Shown here one piece after another: positions 9,019-19,500 of a stretch of 64,000 nt of DNA. Numbering within the stretch: position 1 is the stretch's first letter; each line of letters begins with the position of its first letter. The position numbers and the translations under genes are program-made. Source of the DNA: Planktothricoides raciborskii GIHE-MW2 (GTDB lineage Bacteria > Cyanobacteriota > Cyanobacteriia > Cyanobacteriales > Laspinemataceae); assembly GCF_040564635.1 (NCBI RefSeq), contig NZ_CP159837.1, forward strand, positions 1,305,001 through 1,369,000. Reading direction: 5' to 3'. Below the pieces are notes generated by a model. The model had not been told where the DNA came from, made no database searches, and worked only from the letters and a program-made list of their open reading frames with translations.

Positions 9019-9510
9019 GGTTTACCTCTTGCCAGTGTTTGATCTTATCTGATAGTTGCTTTCCATTTTATGCGGCTTAGGCAAAGGGTTCATAGAGCAT
9101 AAAGTATTTTTCACCATTAACTCCTGGCAATTGTTTGCCTGATGCTTAGTCAACACAGGAGTCTATCCCATAGAAATCAATTTATCATCGATTACCAGTC
9201 CAGCCACATCAAAGGATCAATTACCTGGGATCAAAAGCCAGCACCCTCGCAGATTGGATGAAGATTATATGATGATTCTATGTTAATCAACAATATCAAC
9301 TTGGTAATATATCATGCTTTTAGCCGCAATCCAGGTTTGTTTATCTTGGGCAATCCGATCGATTGGCCAAGATTCCTGGGGAGGCGACGTAGCGGATCCA
9401 GATGCAGGCGATCGCCCATCTCCAGAGGCTTAAGAAACTTTTAATTCTTCATTTGTAATTGCCAATTACAGCTAATTTAGTCAAAATCCTTGCGGATCCT
9501 GACAAAAATA
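9019..9510. other. Spacer between response regulator and glnB promoter
   Basis: About 490 bp between divergent genes. No gene, tRNA or strong hairpin was recognised. It must carry the response regulator promoter. Confidence 0.5.
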
Positions 9511-9560
9511 GTATTTTTAGCTACAAAAAAATCACAATTCATCGCGATACTAGGGTACGA
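9511..9560 (+). promoter_or_regulatory. NtcA-type binding site and promoter of glnB
   Basis: GTATTTTTAGCTAC at 9511-9524 matches the GTA-N8-TAC consensus of the nitrogen regulator NtcA exactly. A -10-like GATACT follows at 9546-9551, 21 bp downstream, close to the 20-24 bp of NtcA-activated class II promoters. The site lies 85 bp before the glnB start. NtcA control of glnB is established in other cyanobacteria; binding here is predicted. Confidence 0.7.
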
Positions 9561-9569
9561 TGCGGGTAA

Positions 9570-9947
<378 letters not shown>

Positions 9948-9974
9948 GCAATCAGGTAATCTTCAACCCATCTT

Positions 9975-10018
9975 GATTCGGGGGATTTGCTTTCGGCAGA
10001 TCCCCCGAATCTCTTTTT
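9975..10018 (+). terminator. glnB terminator
   Basis: Perfect 12-bp stem GATTCGGGGGAT / ATCCCCCGAATC (9975-9986, 10000-10011), 13-base loop, then TCTTTTT. It lies between glnB (plus) and rdgB (minus, stop at 10043). Confidence 0.9.
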
Positions 10019-10042
10019 GATCTCTTCTTAATTTCTTGATTT

Positions 10043-10621
10043 CTAGGTCGGTGGAAGTAACTGGAGTTGCGGCAGCAGGAGTTGGAAGGCTTGACCGCGA
10101 TGGCTGTGGTGTCGCTTTTCGGCAGTGGTCATTTCCGCAAAGGTCATTCCCGCAGTGGGACAGTAGAAAATGGGATCGTAACCAAAGCCGTTGGTGCCAC
10201 GGGGTGAGTACAAAATTTCTCCGGGACAAGTTCCTTCGACTTGGACGGCAATGGAACCATCGGGACGAGCGATCGCGATCGCGCAGACAAATTGGGCTTG
10301 GCGATTGGTTTCCTCGCCCAACTCCCGCAACAATCGCTCGATGCGATCGCGGTCATCTTGACCATAGCGGGCAGAATAGACCCCAGGGGCGCCCCCCAAC
10401 GCGGCCACTTCTAACCCCGAATCATCGGCGATCGCCCACTGTCCCGTTGCTTTCGCCACTGCGGACGCCTTCAGTTCAGCGTTGGCCATAAAAGTTGCCC
10501 CGGTTTCTTCAATATCCAACTCTGGAGGCTTTAACTGTAACTGCCAATCCACATCCCCCAAATATTCCTGCATTTCCCGAAGTTTACCGGGATTGCCCGT
10601 CGCCACAACCAGAATAGTCAT
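10043..10621 (-). CDS. rdgB: XTP/dITP diphosphatase (Ham1/RdgB)
   Basis: 192 aa, full family length. Signatures in order: ATGNPGKLREMQ (7-18), ETGATFMANAELKA (about 39-52), ADDSGLEV with the catalytic Asp (about 64-71), GAPGVYSARYG (about 76-86), GFGYDPIF (about 145-152) and the closing MTTAEKRHHSHRGQA. It hydrolyses non-canonical purine triphosphates (dITP, XTP) to monophosphates and PPi, keeping them out of DNA and RNA. The start ATG at 10621 lies about 14 bases from a CAACAAACAAC tract that begins the composite repeat at 10635. Confidence 0.95.
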   Translation of the reverse strand: MTILVVATGNPGKLREMQEYLGDVDWQLQLKPPELDIEETGATFMANAELKASAVAKATGQWAIADDSGLEVAALGGAPGVYSARYGQDDRDRIERLLRELGEETNRQAQFVCAIAIARPDGSIAVQVEGTCPGEILYSPRGTNGFGYDPIFYCPTAGMTFAEMTTAEKRHHSHRGQAFQLLLPQLQLLPPT

Positions 10622-11081
10622 AAGATTTTTATAGTTGTTTGTTGTTGGTTGGTTGTTGTTTGTTGTTGGTTGTTGGTTGGGGAACGGGGAACAGTTATCG
10701 GGGAACGGGGAAATTTATAAGTGAAAAGTTAAAAGTGAAAAGTTGAAAGTGAAAAGTTAAAAGTGAAAAGTTAAAAGTGAAAAGTCGTAGGGGCGAATGG
10801 CCATAAGGCCTGACGGATTATGCTTCGCAAGGACGCCCGTACAAAAGAAGTATCACTATTCACTATTCACTATTCACTATTCACTGTTCCCTATTCCCTA
10901 TTCCCTATTCCCTATTCCCTATTCCCTATTCCCTATTCCCTATTCCCTATTCCCTGTTCCCTGTTCCCTGTTCTCTGTTCTCTGTTCTCTGTTCTCTGTT
11001 CCCTGTTCCCTGTTCCCTGTTCCCTGTTGTTTGTTATTCGTTATGCGAGTCAACCAATAACGAATAACAAATAACCAACAA
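10622..11081. repeat. Composite repeat leader, locus 2 (upstream of rdgB)
   Basis: In plus orientation: TTGTTGGTTGG tract (10632-10680), GGGGAACGGGGAA (about 10679-10710), seven or so GTGAAAAGTTAAAA units (about 10722-10785), a palindromic GTAGGGGCGAATGGCC...GCCCGTAC element with an inserted segment (about 10787-10842), TATCACTATTCAC units (10852-10885), a long TTCCCTATTCCC / TGTTCCCTGTTC run (about 10886-11030), then TTGTTATTCGTTATG and AATAACGAATAAC. Reading frames across the run are products of the repeat. Confidence 0.88.
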
Positions 11082-12542
11082 TTAGACAGAATTCGCCCAA
11101 GATGAAGCCCAAGCTAAAGTGCTGCGGACTTGCTGCATGGTGGGGGCTTCACAATAAAGCCGTAATACGGGTTCGGTGCCGCTAAAACGAATCAGCAGCC
11201 AACTGTAATCGGCTAACTGAAATTTATAGCCATCAACGGTTAAGCAATTGAGCACCGTGCGACCATCAATTTCGGTTAACGGCGATTTTTCTAGTTTGTC
11301 TAATAATTTTGCCCGCACTTCCATGCTGGCTAAGGGTAAATCAATCCGGTCATAGACAAAATGATAATCGGTTTGATTTTGTAACGCGGTGTAAAGCTGA
11401 CTGAGATCCTGACCAGATTTAACGATCGCCTCGATGGTATATAGGGCAGATAACAAGGCATCTCGTTCTGGTACATGGGTGCCATAGCCAACACCTCCCG
11501 ACTCTTCACCACCGATTAACACCTGAGTGGTTAACATTCGCTCGGCAATGTACTTATAACCAATCGCCGTCTCAAATAGCGGCAAATGATAAAGTTTAGT
11601 CACACGGGGAATCAGATCGGAACCACTGACTGTTTTGACCACTTCTCCGGTCAACCCGTGATGTTGCACCAGGTGTTGAATCAAAATCGGGATCAGAACT
11701 TGAGAACTGAGGAAATTGCCTTGGCTATCTACGGCGGCAATGCGATCGGCATCCCCATCAAAGACTAATCCCACGGAGAGACTATTGGGTTGCTGACGAC
11801 TTTTGGTGCGGATTAAGCGGAAAAGCTGAGAAAGATAGCGGGGTAAGGGTTCTGGGGCACCGCCATCAAAGAGAGGATCGCGATCGCCGTTAATTTCTTC
11901 GATGGGCATACCCAAAATTTGCCCGAGTCCACCACTGGCGGCGCCGTGCATTACATCAGCAAATACGGTAATTTTTCCTGAAGCGATGCTGTCACGAATG
12001 GCGGCAATGTCAACTTTTTGCCGCAACATCTCGCAGTAACTCGGCCAAATATTAAATTTTTTTATAGATCCAGGGGCGATCGCTGGTGGCAGAGGACTAT
12101 CGAGTTTGGCTTCAATATCTAACGTCACTTCTGGGGGCACGGACCCACCAAAAGCCCCTTTCACTTTTAAACCCAGATATGCTGCCGGATTATGACTAGC
12201 GGTCAGCACGATCGCGCCGAGTGCTTTTTGGGCATTGGCATACCAACTAAATGCCGGTGTTGGGGCATAAGTTTCGGACAGCAGCACATCAAATCCTGCC
12301 CCTTGCACGGCTTGGGCAGCACTGCGAGCAAAATCCTCAGCCAAAAAGCGGCGATCGTAACCGATAATCACCGTGCGACTATTAGTGGTTGGGCCATAAA
12401 CCTCGGCCAAAACGTGAGCCGCTACCCCAGCGACTAAAGCCACTCGCTCAAAAGTAAAGTCAGCGGCAATCACCCCCCGCCAACCATCGGTGCCAAATTT
12501 AATTGGCTTGAAATCAACAGGTAGAGAAGCGTGTTTAACCAT
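11082..12542 (-). CDS. Phosphoglucomutase/phosphomannomutase family protein
   Basis: 486 aa alpha-D-phosphohexomutase. Four family sites are visible: FGTDGWRGVI at the N terminus (16-25), the phosphoserine loop TASHNPAAYLGLKVK (about 115), the metal loop VFDGDADRIAAV (about 250-261), the sugar loop GGEESGG (about 345) and the phosphate-binding RFSGTEPVLRLY near the C terminus. It interconverts hexose-1- and -6-phosphates for glycogen and exopolysaccharide supply. Size and order fit the shorter cyanobacterial enzyme (like slr1334), not the 560-aa main Pgm. Glucose versus mannose specificity cannot be told. It stands alone. Confidence 0.92.
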   Translation of the reverse strand: MVKHASLPVDFKPIKFGTDGWRGVIAADFTFERVALVAGVAAHVLAEVYGPTTNSRTVIIGYDRRFLAEDFARSAAQAVQGAGFDVLLSETYAPTPAFSWYANAQKALGAIVLTASHNPAAYLGLKVKGAFGGSVPPEVTLDIEAKLDSPLPPAIAPGSIKKFNIWPSYCEMLRQKVDIAAIRDSIASGKITVFADVMHGAASGGLGQILGMPIEEINGDRDPLFDGGAPEPLPRYLSQLFRLIRTKSRQQPNSLSVGLVFDGDADRIAAVDSQGNFLSSQVLIPILIQHLVQHHGLTGEVVKTVSGSDLIPRVTKLYHLPLFETAIGYKYIAERMLTTQVLIGGEESGGVGYGTHVPERDALLSALYTIEAIVKSGQDLSQLYTALQNQTDYHFVYDRIDLPLASMEVRAKLLDKLEKSPLTEIDGRTVLNCLTVDGYKFQLADYSWLLIRFSGTEPVLRLYCEAPTMQQVRSTLAWASSWANSV

Positions 12543-12925
12543 AATTTCCGCAAAAATGCAAATTATCTATTCAGGTGACAAGGTAAGCAACCATCAACGA
12601 ATCAGCACCCCTGAGTCTTACAAACGAGTATCCCTTGAGTAAAGGAAAGGTAAAGGCCATGCCCACTTGTGTCTCTACGAAGACGGGGAAAATCCCATAA
12701 GCGTAAGTCCTGAGTGAGCAACACAACCTACAGGCCAAATTATATTGGCAGATCATGGCCAGATTTTCTTTTTTCTGTGAACCTGATATTTTTTTCAGGG
12801 TAACAGCATTAGTCCACGATCGATCTCTCAAAAAATCTCCGCACAGAGCCTACGGGTGTGGATGAATTGCAAGGAACCTTAATGGGATAGGAATCCCTAA
12901 CCAGCAAAAATAGGATCCATTTGGT
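12543..12925. other. Spacer with possible mobile-element debris
   Basis: No supported gene. A small hairpin GGGATAGGAATCCC lies near 12885-12898. The block 12840-12910 looks unlike neighbouring spacers, but I could not identify it. Confidence 0.35.
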
Positions 12926-13492
12926 TTAAGGATTAGCGGTGACAAAAGTAGCGTTAATTTGAACAAAGTTAATTAGTGCGGGAATTGTTCCGGTGGCATA
13001 TATCAAGGCTACATCGCCATTAGGGTAAAAATCTACTCGACAGGGATAATAAGTGTTATTCCAATACCCCCAACATATTGACATTATACCAGGGCTGGGA
13101 CGACAACTTGAGGGTAATACTAAAATAGTATTATTAGTTCCAGAAGTTCTAGTTACTAATCCTGTTATAACAATTAAACTCGAAAACTTATTGATTTGTA
13201 AATACCAGGATGAACTATGATTACTCCACCCTGTATTGAAAGTGTATGAAATACTGCTCATTGCGACCTGTAGATTAGTTCGTGCCGCTGATACGGTACT
13301 TGCCCCGGTGCCGCCATTCGCGATCGCAGCTATCCCAGTAATATTGGCAGCATTTCCAGGGATATTCCCAGAAATTTCAGCGCCCGTGTGAGTATGCGAT
13401 GCGGCGGCGGCACCTAAATTAGCCAGAGCACCTGCGGGGGTAGTCGCCCCTGTCCCACCTCCCAGAAGTCCCAAAGGTTGATTAAGGTTTAC
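12926..13492 (-). pseudogene. Phage tail-fibre-like protein, N-terminally truncated remnant
   Basis: An open frame from an in-frame TAG near 13493 to 12926, about 188 codons, reading VNLNQPLGLLGGGTGATTPAGALANLG... then SHTHTGAEISG and ANGGTGASTVSAARTNLQ. These GGTGA/T..A..NLG repeats and the HTHTG motif are typical of tail fibre, tail collar and related phage-derived adhesins. The C-terminal 110 residues form a beta-rich domain. No methionine or ribosome site opens the frame, so I read it as the 3' part of a larger gene. Homologues exist outside phages in cyanobacteria, so prophage origin is not proven. No other phage genes are nearby. Confidence 0.45.
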
Positions 13493-14124
13493 TAACTATG
13501 TCAACTTCACAGCCGTGATACGTCAGCATATTCACTGGCATTACCCAGGATGGACGCTTTTTTACCACATCCTACCCCCACGAAGGCTATTCTTACACTT
13601 AAATCACTACTCCATTGCTGGAGAGCCAACGTGGGGTTACTTCGTCCCCAAGAGAAGGTTATTTTGCTTTTAGGCTGTCCATCTATCCGGATACTTTTGG
13701 GACTTCGTAACGGATGAATCAATTATTTCTCCGTCTTTTTCCTAGTGAATTCCTAGGATTTCTCCAGTCACTTTTTGTGCGTGGCGTGTCAAGCAGTTTC
13801 GCCACTTAGTTATTAGGAGGGTTCAAGACGATGGTTCCCATAACGCTATCCATGAGCAATTGACTCAGATGCCGACTTTTTTGACCATCTGCTTAGGTCT
13901 TATCGGCTTCGGGAGAGCCCGCTTCACAAGATTGATAGGTATTCCGCTCCGTGGGGCTGATGTCGATGACAAAAGTGGATGGCTCCACAGAAGTCTTTGT
14001 CTGTGGGACTGTCCCACACATCTCAAGAGTTATCCTTCTTTCAGACGGCTGAAAGAAATACCCCGCGCACTTTTTAAATATTATTCTCCACTTTTCACGG
14101 GAACGAATCGCACATTTTAATTAA
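13493..14124. other. Unidentified structured non-coding region
   Basis: No convincing gene. Strong hairpins: TGTGGGAC-T-GTCCCACA (14002-14018), TTCTTTCAG-ACGG-CTGAAAGAA (14036-14057, 9-bp stem with tetraloop), GTGGA..TCCAC near 13976-13990, and a GGCG/CGCC stem near 13772-13800. Read on the minus strand the region begins at 14070 with GTGCGCGGGG. Base composition differs sharply from the AT-rich DNA at 14125-14400. It could be the remnant of a structured RNA or a mobile-element end. Confidence 0.4.
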
Positions 14125-15779
14125 CTATATAAGTAAATTTAACTGTGCTGGATATAATTTAAATTTACCAGATTTTGCCTGAAAAATATGTAGCAATATT
14201 TTATCTAAATTTTTGCTCAGTTTTTGCAGCTTTTTTTTCAATATATTTAAAATATTTTTTTTATTATGCGGCCATAAATCACTATATATTTTAAAGAAGT
14301 TTGCGGTTTTATATATGGTGTTTAAGGGGGTATAAAATTGATAAAATGTCATAAAAATTAAGTAATATTTGAATTGATTTATTTCTTTTTTTCTAGCTAA
14401 TGCTTGATGAATTTGGGTTTCCGCTTGCTTGCGTTCGTTAATGTCATAAAAAGCTGAAAATATGGCTGGCTCAGAGTTAAAGATAATTAATCTAATATAT
14501 ACCGCTACCCAAAACGGCGTTTCATCTTCTTTTTTTACCTAAACTTCATAATTATTAATTTGTCCATTAATTTTTAAAGTTTCTAACAAATGCTGGCGAT
14601 CGCTCTGATTGTAGTAATAATCTGGGGTTTGGCAGCCAATCAATTTCTCTGGAGGCAGGTTAAAAATTTGACAGGTGTAATCATTGCCCTATAAAACTAA
14701 GCCATCACTAAAGCGGGAAATCACCAGGGGAATGGGAGTAGCATCGGCGATCGCCCGAAACCTTTCCTCACTCTCTCGCAGGGCTTGCTCAATTCGTTGG
14801 CGTTCTGGAATTTCTGCGGTGAGTTGTTGATTGATGTTGGATAAATCAGCCACTCTTAATTCCACGTGTTCTTGCAAAATTTCTGGTTGCTTAAGCAGTC
14901 GAGCGACGAGATAAGCGATCGCCAACCCAATCGCCAAAATAAATGTGATTTCTAAAATCAATGGAGTTTTAGAACCCCAACCATCAGTGGGTGACAAGAC
15001 TAATATCCATGCGCCATTAGCAACGTTGATTCGATAAGAGATCGGCTCGACTAAATCGGCATTCTGGGAACGGGCAAATACTCCGCGATCGCCGCTTTCT
15101 GGATCGACCCACTCTAATTGATAAGCGTAATCCTGTTTAACAATTTGGTTTAATCGACTTTGTTCAAGTAAATCGGCAATCTGGATCTCGACAATCACCA
15201 ATCCCCAAAATGTTTCGGCGTCAGTATCCTGCTGTACAAACACTGGCAAATAACCGACGATCTTCATCATGCCGTAATCTAACTCCAGGGGTTGAGTCAC
15301 CTTCATTTTCCGTGAGGCGATCGCCCTAAATAGGTGTGAGGAATTCGCCTCATCTCTTAAGAGATTAACCGCAATTTCTTGGTCATTTTCTTCGGGAGGA
15401 TACATTTCCCGGACAATCCCGTCTGGCGCTAATTTTAAGTGACTAATCCCCGGATAAGACTCAATCAGATCCGCTGCTAGATCGTCTTTTTCAGCCTTCC
15501 TTGGTTATGGCGGAGAATTAAAGCTAGAGTCAATGGGACTGAGAAGGATTGATCCAACTGTCTCTGCAACAATTCACCTTGAACCACCGCCAGTTTGCCC
15601 ACGACCTCCCGTTCGGCATTGATATGTCGATCCGTCAGCAAGTACATCAGAAATCCTTCGATGGTGATAATAGTTAAAAATGAAAGGCCAGCAATCCAGT
15701 ATCGCCGAAAAGATCGGTGATATTTTTTGATCAACTGCTGCGCTATCATCCCTCGCACCCCTCCTAGAAACTGTCCCAT
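14125..15779 (-). pseudogene. Decayed membrane sensor protein (extracytoplasmic sensor + PAS)
   Basis: Joined reading: N-terminal membrane segment YWIAGLSFLTIITIEGFLMYLL, a CHASE-like outside domain, a second membrane segment (PLILEITFILAIGLAIAYLVARLL), a coiled coil ending QALRESEERF, a PAS domain, then INERKQAE and a junk tail. Breaks seen: a frameshift near 15487 (frame ending KKTI* resumes as DLAADLIESYPGISHLKL), TAG at 14689-14691 inside the PAS (LVL*GNDYTCQIF) and TAG at 14539-14541 (NYEV*VKKEDE); both stops look like CAG changed to TAG. No kinase or GGDEF output remains. It resembles cyanobacterial PAS-GGDEF or histidine kinase sensors. Confidence 0.8.
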
Positions 15780-16240
15780 CTAAACTAAGCTTGCTTGACA
15801 CGGCGTAATTCCGAGAATTACTCACCTCTAGTGTAACGACCCCTGATTGAATCAAACCAGAATCAAACCACAATCTTTCTGCTGCTAAGTCTAGGATAAG
15901 TGTTGCTGCGTCTTTGACCACGCGACCATCAAGGGAACCCAGGTGGTTACAGCGCTTTTTTGCTGAGTAAACTACAGCCCCGGTAGAGGCTTACTACAGG
16001 ATGTTTTATATTGCGGAAGCGATCGCCCACGGGACATTCGTACCGGGTTTCTAGCAAGATGCTGGCTTGATGACCGAGGTTTACTCAAGAAACCCGGTTT
16101 CTAACGAAGATCGCGATCGCCTCTATCCGTTGCCCCATTCGTTGCCTATTTTAATTTCAAATAGCGATCGCCTCTATCCGTTGCCCCATCCTCACGCTAA
16201 TCCGTTGCCAATCTGCTACAATTTTATAAAAAAATCCTCT
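15780..16240. other. Spacer upstream of moaD with direct repeat
   Basis: A 26-bp direct repeat beginning GCGATCGCCTCTATCCG lies at 16113-16138 and 16164-16189, and a GAAACCGGGTTTC-family pair at about 16041-16103. A short minus-strand frame (15800-15921, VKDAATLILDLAAERLW) has a coding look and may be a gene fragment, but I do not recognise it. Confidence 0.5.
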
Positions 16241-16501
16241 ATGCCCAACTCAGAAATTAGCGTAACCGTTAAACTTTTTGCGGGATACCAAGAAGCTTAT
16301 AGAATGTCAGAACTGGTGCTAAAATTCCCTCCAAATACCCCAGTCGTTGCCGTGCGCGATCGCCTACTCTCGGAACATCCCGAACTAGAACACTTACGCC
16401 AAATCACTCGCTTTGGCATCAACCTGGAATTCGTAGCACCAGATACCCTACTCCAAGAAGGAGATGAAATTGTTCTCATTCCTCCAGTAAGCGGTGGTTA
16501 A
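16241..16501 (+). CDS. moaD: Molybdopterin synthase sulfur carrier subunit (MoaD)
   Basis: 86 aa beta-grasp protein. The start ATG at 16241 was chosen because a longer upstream frame (from 16067) reads through spacer repeats. It begins SEISVTVKLFAGYQEAY and ends EGDEIVLIPPVSGG; the terminal Gly-Gly is the site that carries thiocarboxylate in MoaD/ThiS proteins. The F-A in VKLFAGYQE and the PPVSGG tail favour MoaD, which gives sulfur to precursor Z in molybdenum cofactor synthesis, over ThiS. No moaE or other moa gene is in the window. Confidence 0.85.
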   Translation: MPNSEISVTVKLFAGYQEAYRMSELVLKFPPNTPVVAVRDRLLSEHPELEHLRQITRFGINLEFVAPDTLLQEGDEIVLIPPVSGG

Positions 16502-16524
16502 TTTCCAACTCTCAGAAAAGCAAT

Positions 16525-16570
16525 CTTCTTAATCGATAAGAAGCCAAAAAAGGTGGGCATTGCCCACCCG
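16525..16570 (-). terminator. Terminator hairpins between moaD and the kinase gene
   Basis: GGTGGGCATTGCCCACC at 16552-16568; on the minus strand it is followed by TTTTTT, fitting a terminator for the kinase gene (stop at 16589). A second hairpin CTTCTTA/TAAGAAG lies at 16525-16543 on the moaD side. Confidence 0.75.
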
Positions 16571-16588
16571 AAATTCTCACTTTCTTTG

Positions 16589-19500
16589 CTAACTTTGGGA
16601 AGACTCGCGAATCAATCCTGCCGTTTGACTTCCGGGAATTTCCACAATAAACTCCGTGCCTTTTTCCGATTCAGAAATACAACGCATAGTTCCGTGATGT
16701 CTTTCCACAATAATTTGATAGCTAATCGATAAACCCAGTCCAGTGCCTTTACCCACAGGCTTACTGGTATAAAATGGATCAAAAATCTTGGAAATCGCAT
16801 CCGGTTTAATGCCAATGCCATTATCTTGAATCCGAATTTGTACCCAATCATTCTCTAGGATATGAGTAGAAATCTTGAGGATACTAGGATTAATCAAAAT
16901 TTCCGACTCAGTGCGAGTTTTATCCCGTTCTTCTAGGGCATCGATCGCATTTGCCAGTAAATTCATAAATACCTGATTTAGCTGACCGGCATAACATTCA
17001 ATCAGTGGCAGTTCACGATAATCTTTTACCACGTGAATTGCCGGATGTTCGCTCGTCTTCTTCAACCGAGACTGTAAAATCATCAAGGTACTTTCCAGAT
17101 TTTCATGCAAATCAACCCGTTTCATATCTGACTCGTCTAAGCGGGAAAAAGTCCGCAAAGACTTGACAATTTCGCGAATCCGTTCCGCCCCAACCTTCAT
17201 AGAATCTAATAACTTAGGCAAATCAACCATCAAAAAATCTAAATCTAACTCTTCAATCGCTTCAGAGATTTTTGGAGTTGGTTTAGAATAAGTATCCCGA
17301 TAGAGTTGAACAATCTTCAGCAGGTCATTAGCATAATCCCGGGCATATTTCAGGTTGCCATAAATAAAACCAATGGGGTTATTAATTTCATGGGCAACCC
17401 CGGCCACCATTTGTCCCAGGGAGGACATTTTTTCCGCCTGGATCAAATTGGCTTGGGTTTGCTTCAATTCTCGTAAAGCTGTCTCTAACTCTTGGGATTT
17501 AGCATTAGCAATACGAGCGGACTCTACCGACTGACTATAAAGTTCCGCTTGGTTAATAGCGATCGCCACTTGAGAGCAAATTGATTGCAGCATTTCCACA
17601 TCTTCCTGCTGCCAATGTTCTGAACCATGAGAATGACCGCAACCGATCACGCCAATTTTGCCCGATCGGGTTTCAAAAGGCAAGGCTAACAAAGCACGAT
17701 ACCCCAGACTAGAGATTTGCTCATTGCCCGAAATCATTAAATTACTGATATCATCCACACGGAAAATCTGTAAATTTAAAATCTGCTTGGTCAAAGGATG
17801 GCTGGGTAAAAACTCCGTTGTATTAATTAGATTTGGTAAACTCGTATTCTTCACCTCACTGACCAAATCCCAAGTCACTTCTTTTTGATTGGGGACTAGC
17901 CACATAAAAAAGCAATGGTCTATCTGTAAAAAGCCACTAATCTGCTGAATAACCGTTTCCACAATACTTTGAATATCCAACGAGTGACGAATCAGATTCC
18001 CAATCCGATTTTGCAGGGCTTCTCGTGCGGCCAATTCCCGGAATTTTTGCTCAGATTTCTGCAAGGCTTGGACAAACTCTTTATATTGGGTAATATCCCG
18101 ACTGACCGTAGCAAACCCAATAGATTTATTCGTTTGTGGATCCTTAACTAAAAATACATTATATTCCACGGGAATGGGTTGCCCAGTCTTAAAGTTTTTC
18201 AGGCGAAATTCTCCTTGCCAAGACCCGGTTTCTAGCACAGCAGGCAGAATATCTGACAACACCACGGGTAAATCTTCCGCCATGAAAAATTTAAACATAT
18301 TCAATTTTTCCACCGATTCATTGGCGGTGATCTCTACCATTTTTCTGCCCGCTGGATTCAGGAAAAATGGTTTGCCTTCCGAAGACGCCAAAGCAATAAA
18401 ATCGCTGCTATTCTCAATAATTGTCACCAATTTTTGTTGTTCAATTTCGGCTTTTTTCCGTTCCGTGATATCAATCGTAGTACCAATAATTCGATAAATC
18501 AGATTGTGTTCGTTTCGCAACGGAGTTAGGGTAGTCATTGACCAACTTTCTACACCTTTAAAGACCTGATATTCTTCATAAATCCTTGAGGTGGCCGATT
18601 GTAAACACTTGGTATAATGATCCCGGACAAACTGAGCCGTATTCGGGCCATAAACATCTTCAAAAGTTTTCCCAGCAATATCCGCCGAACTAATCCCCAC
18701 CAGTCTTTCTGCGGCTGGATTTAAACCGATATAACGGAAATTACCTTTCGGGAAAACATCCACCACAAAAATTGCTTGTTCTACTCCGTTGTAAATACTG
18801 CGTAAAAATTGTTCTTGCTCTTGGAGAATTTTTTCAGATTCTTTTTGGTCTGTAATGTCTCGATTACTCGAACGTAAACCGCGCCAGCGCCCCTCAAAGT
18901 CGTGGACTGACTGGCTGAGTTGAGAAATCCAGCGAATTGAGCCACTTTTAGTAATAATCCGAAAGTCGATCTTAGTGGTTAATTTGTCGGGATGAAACGA
19001 TTGCGGTTGTAGAGATTTCTCGACCCGCTCCCGGTCATGGGGATGGACGATTTGAGTGAATAACTGAGGATCGACTAAGAAATCATCGGCTCGGTATCCA
19101 GTAATTCTTTCACAAGCCGGTGAAATATAGAGTAACTTACCATCAGCGTCAACCCAATACTCCCAATCATAAGTAAAATCTACTATCGTTTTGTAATGTT
19201 TCTCGCTTTCGCGCAGGGATTCGATATCTTGGTGACGAGTGGTAATGTCATCAATTACGGCAATTAAATATTGGGGTTTACCGCATGAGGTTTGGACTAA
19301 GGACACGATCGCATTCATCCACACCCAGTGGCCATTTTTATGTTGGAATCGCACATCCTGAGTCGCGATCGCAATTTCTCCGGCTAGTAATTGGCGTCGG
19401 TACTTGGCACTCAGGGGGGCATCATCTGGATGGATCATCTCTTGATAGCGCAACTTAAGCAGTTCCGATGAACTGTACCCCAACAAACAGCACAACCGAG

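Noticed and set aside
10797-11074. Two plus-strand open frames of repeated FTIHYSLFPIPYSLF-type sequence
   Set aside because: They translate the TTCCCTATTCCC repeat tract; low complexity and no start signal.
12571-12831. Minus-strand frame of 86 aa
   Set aside because: No known motif, no ribosome site and mixed composition; not treated as a gene.
13493-14070. Group II intron or TnpB omega-RNA
   Set aside because: A GTGCG-like start is present on the minus strand, but no domain V/VI or TnpB remnant could be found, so neither is claimed.
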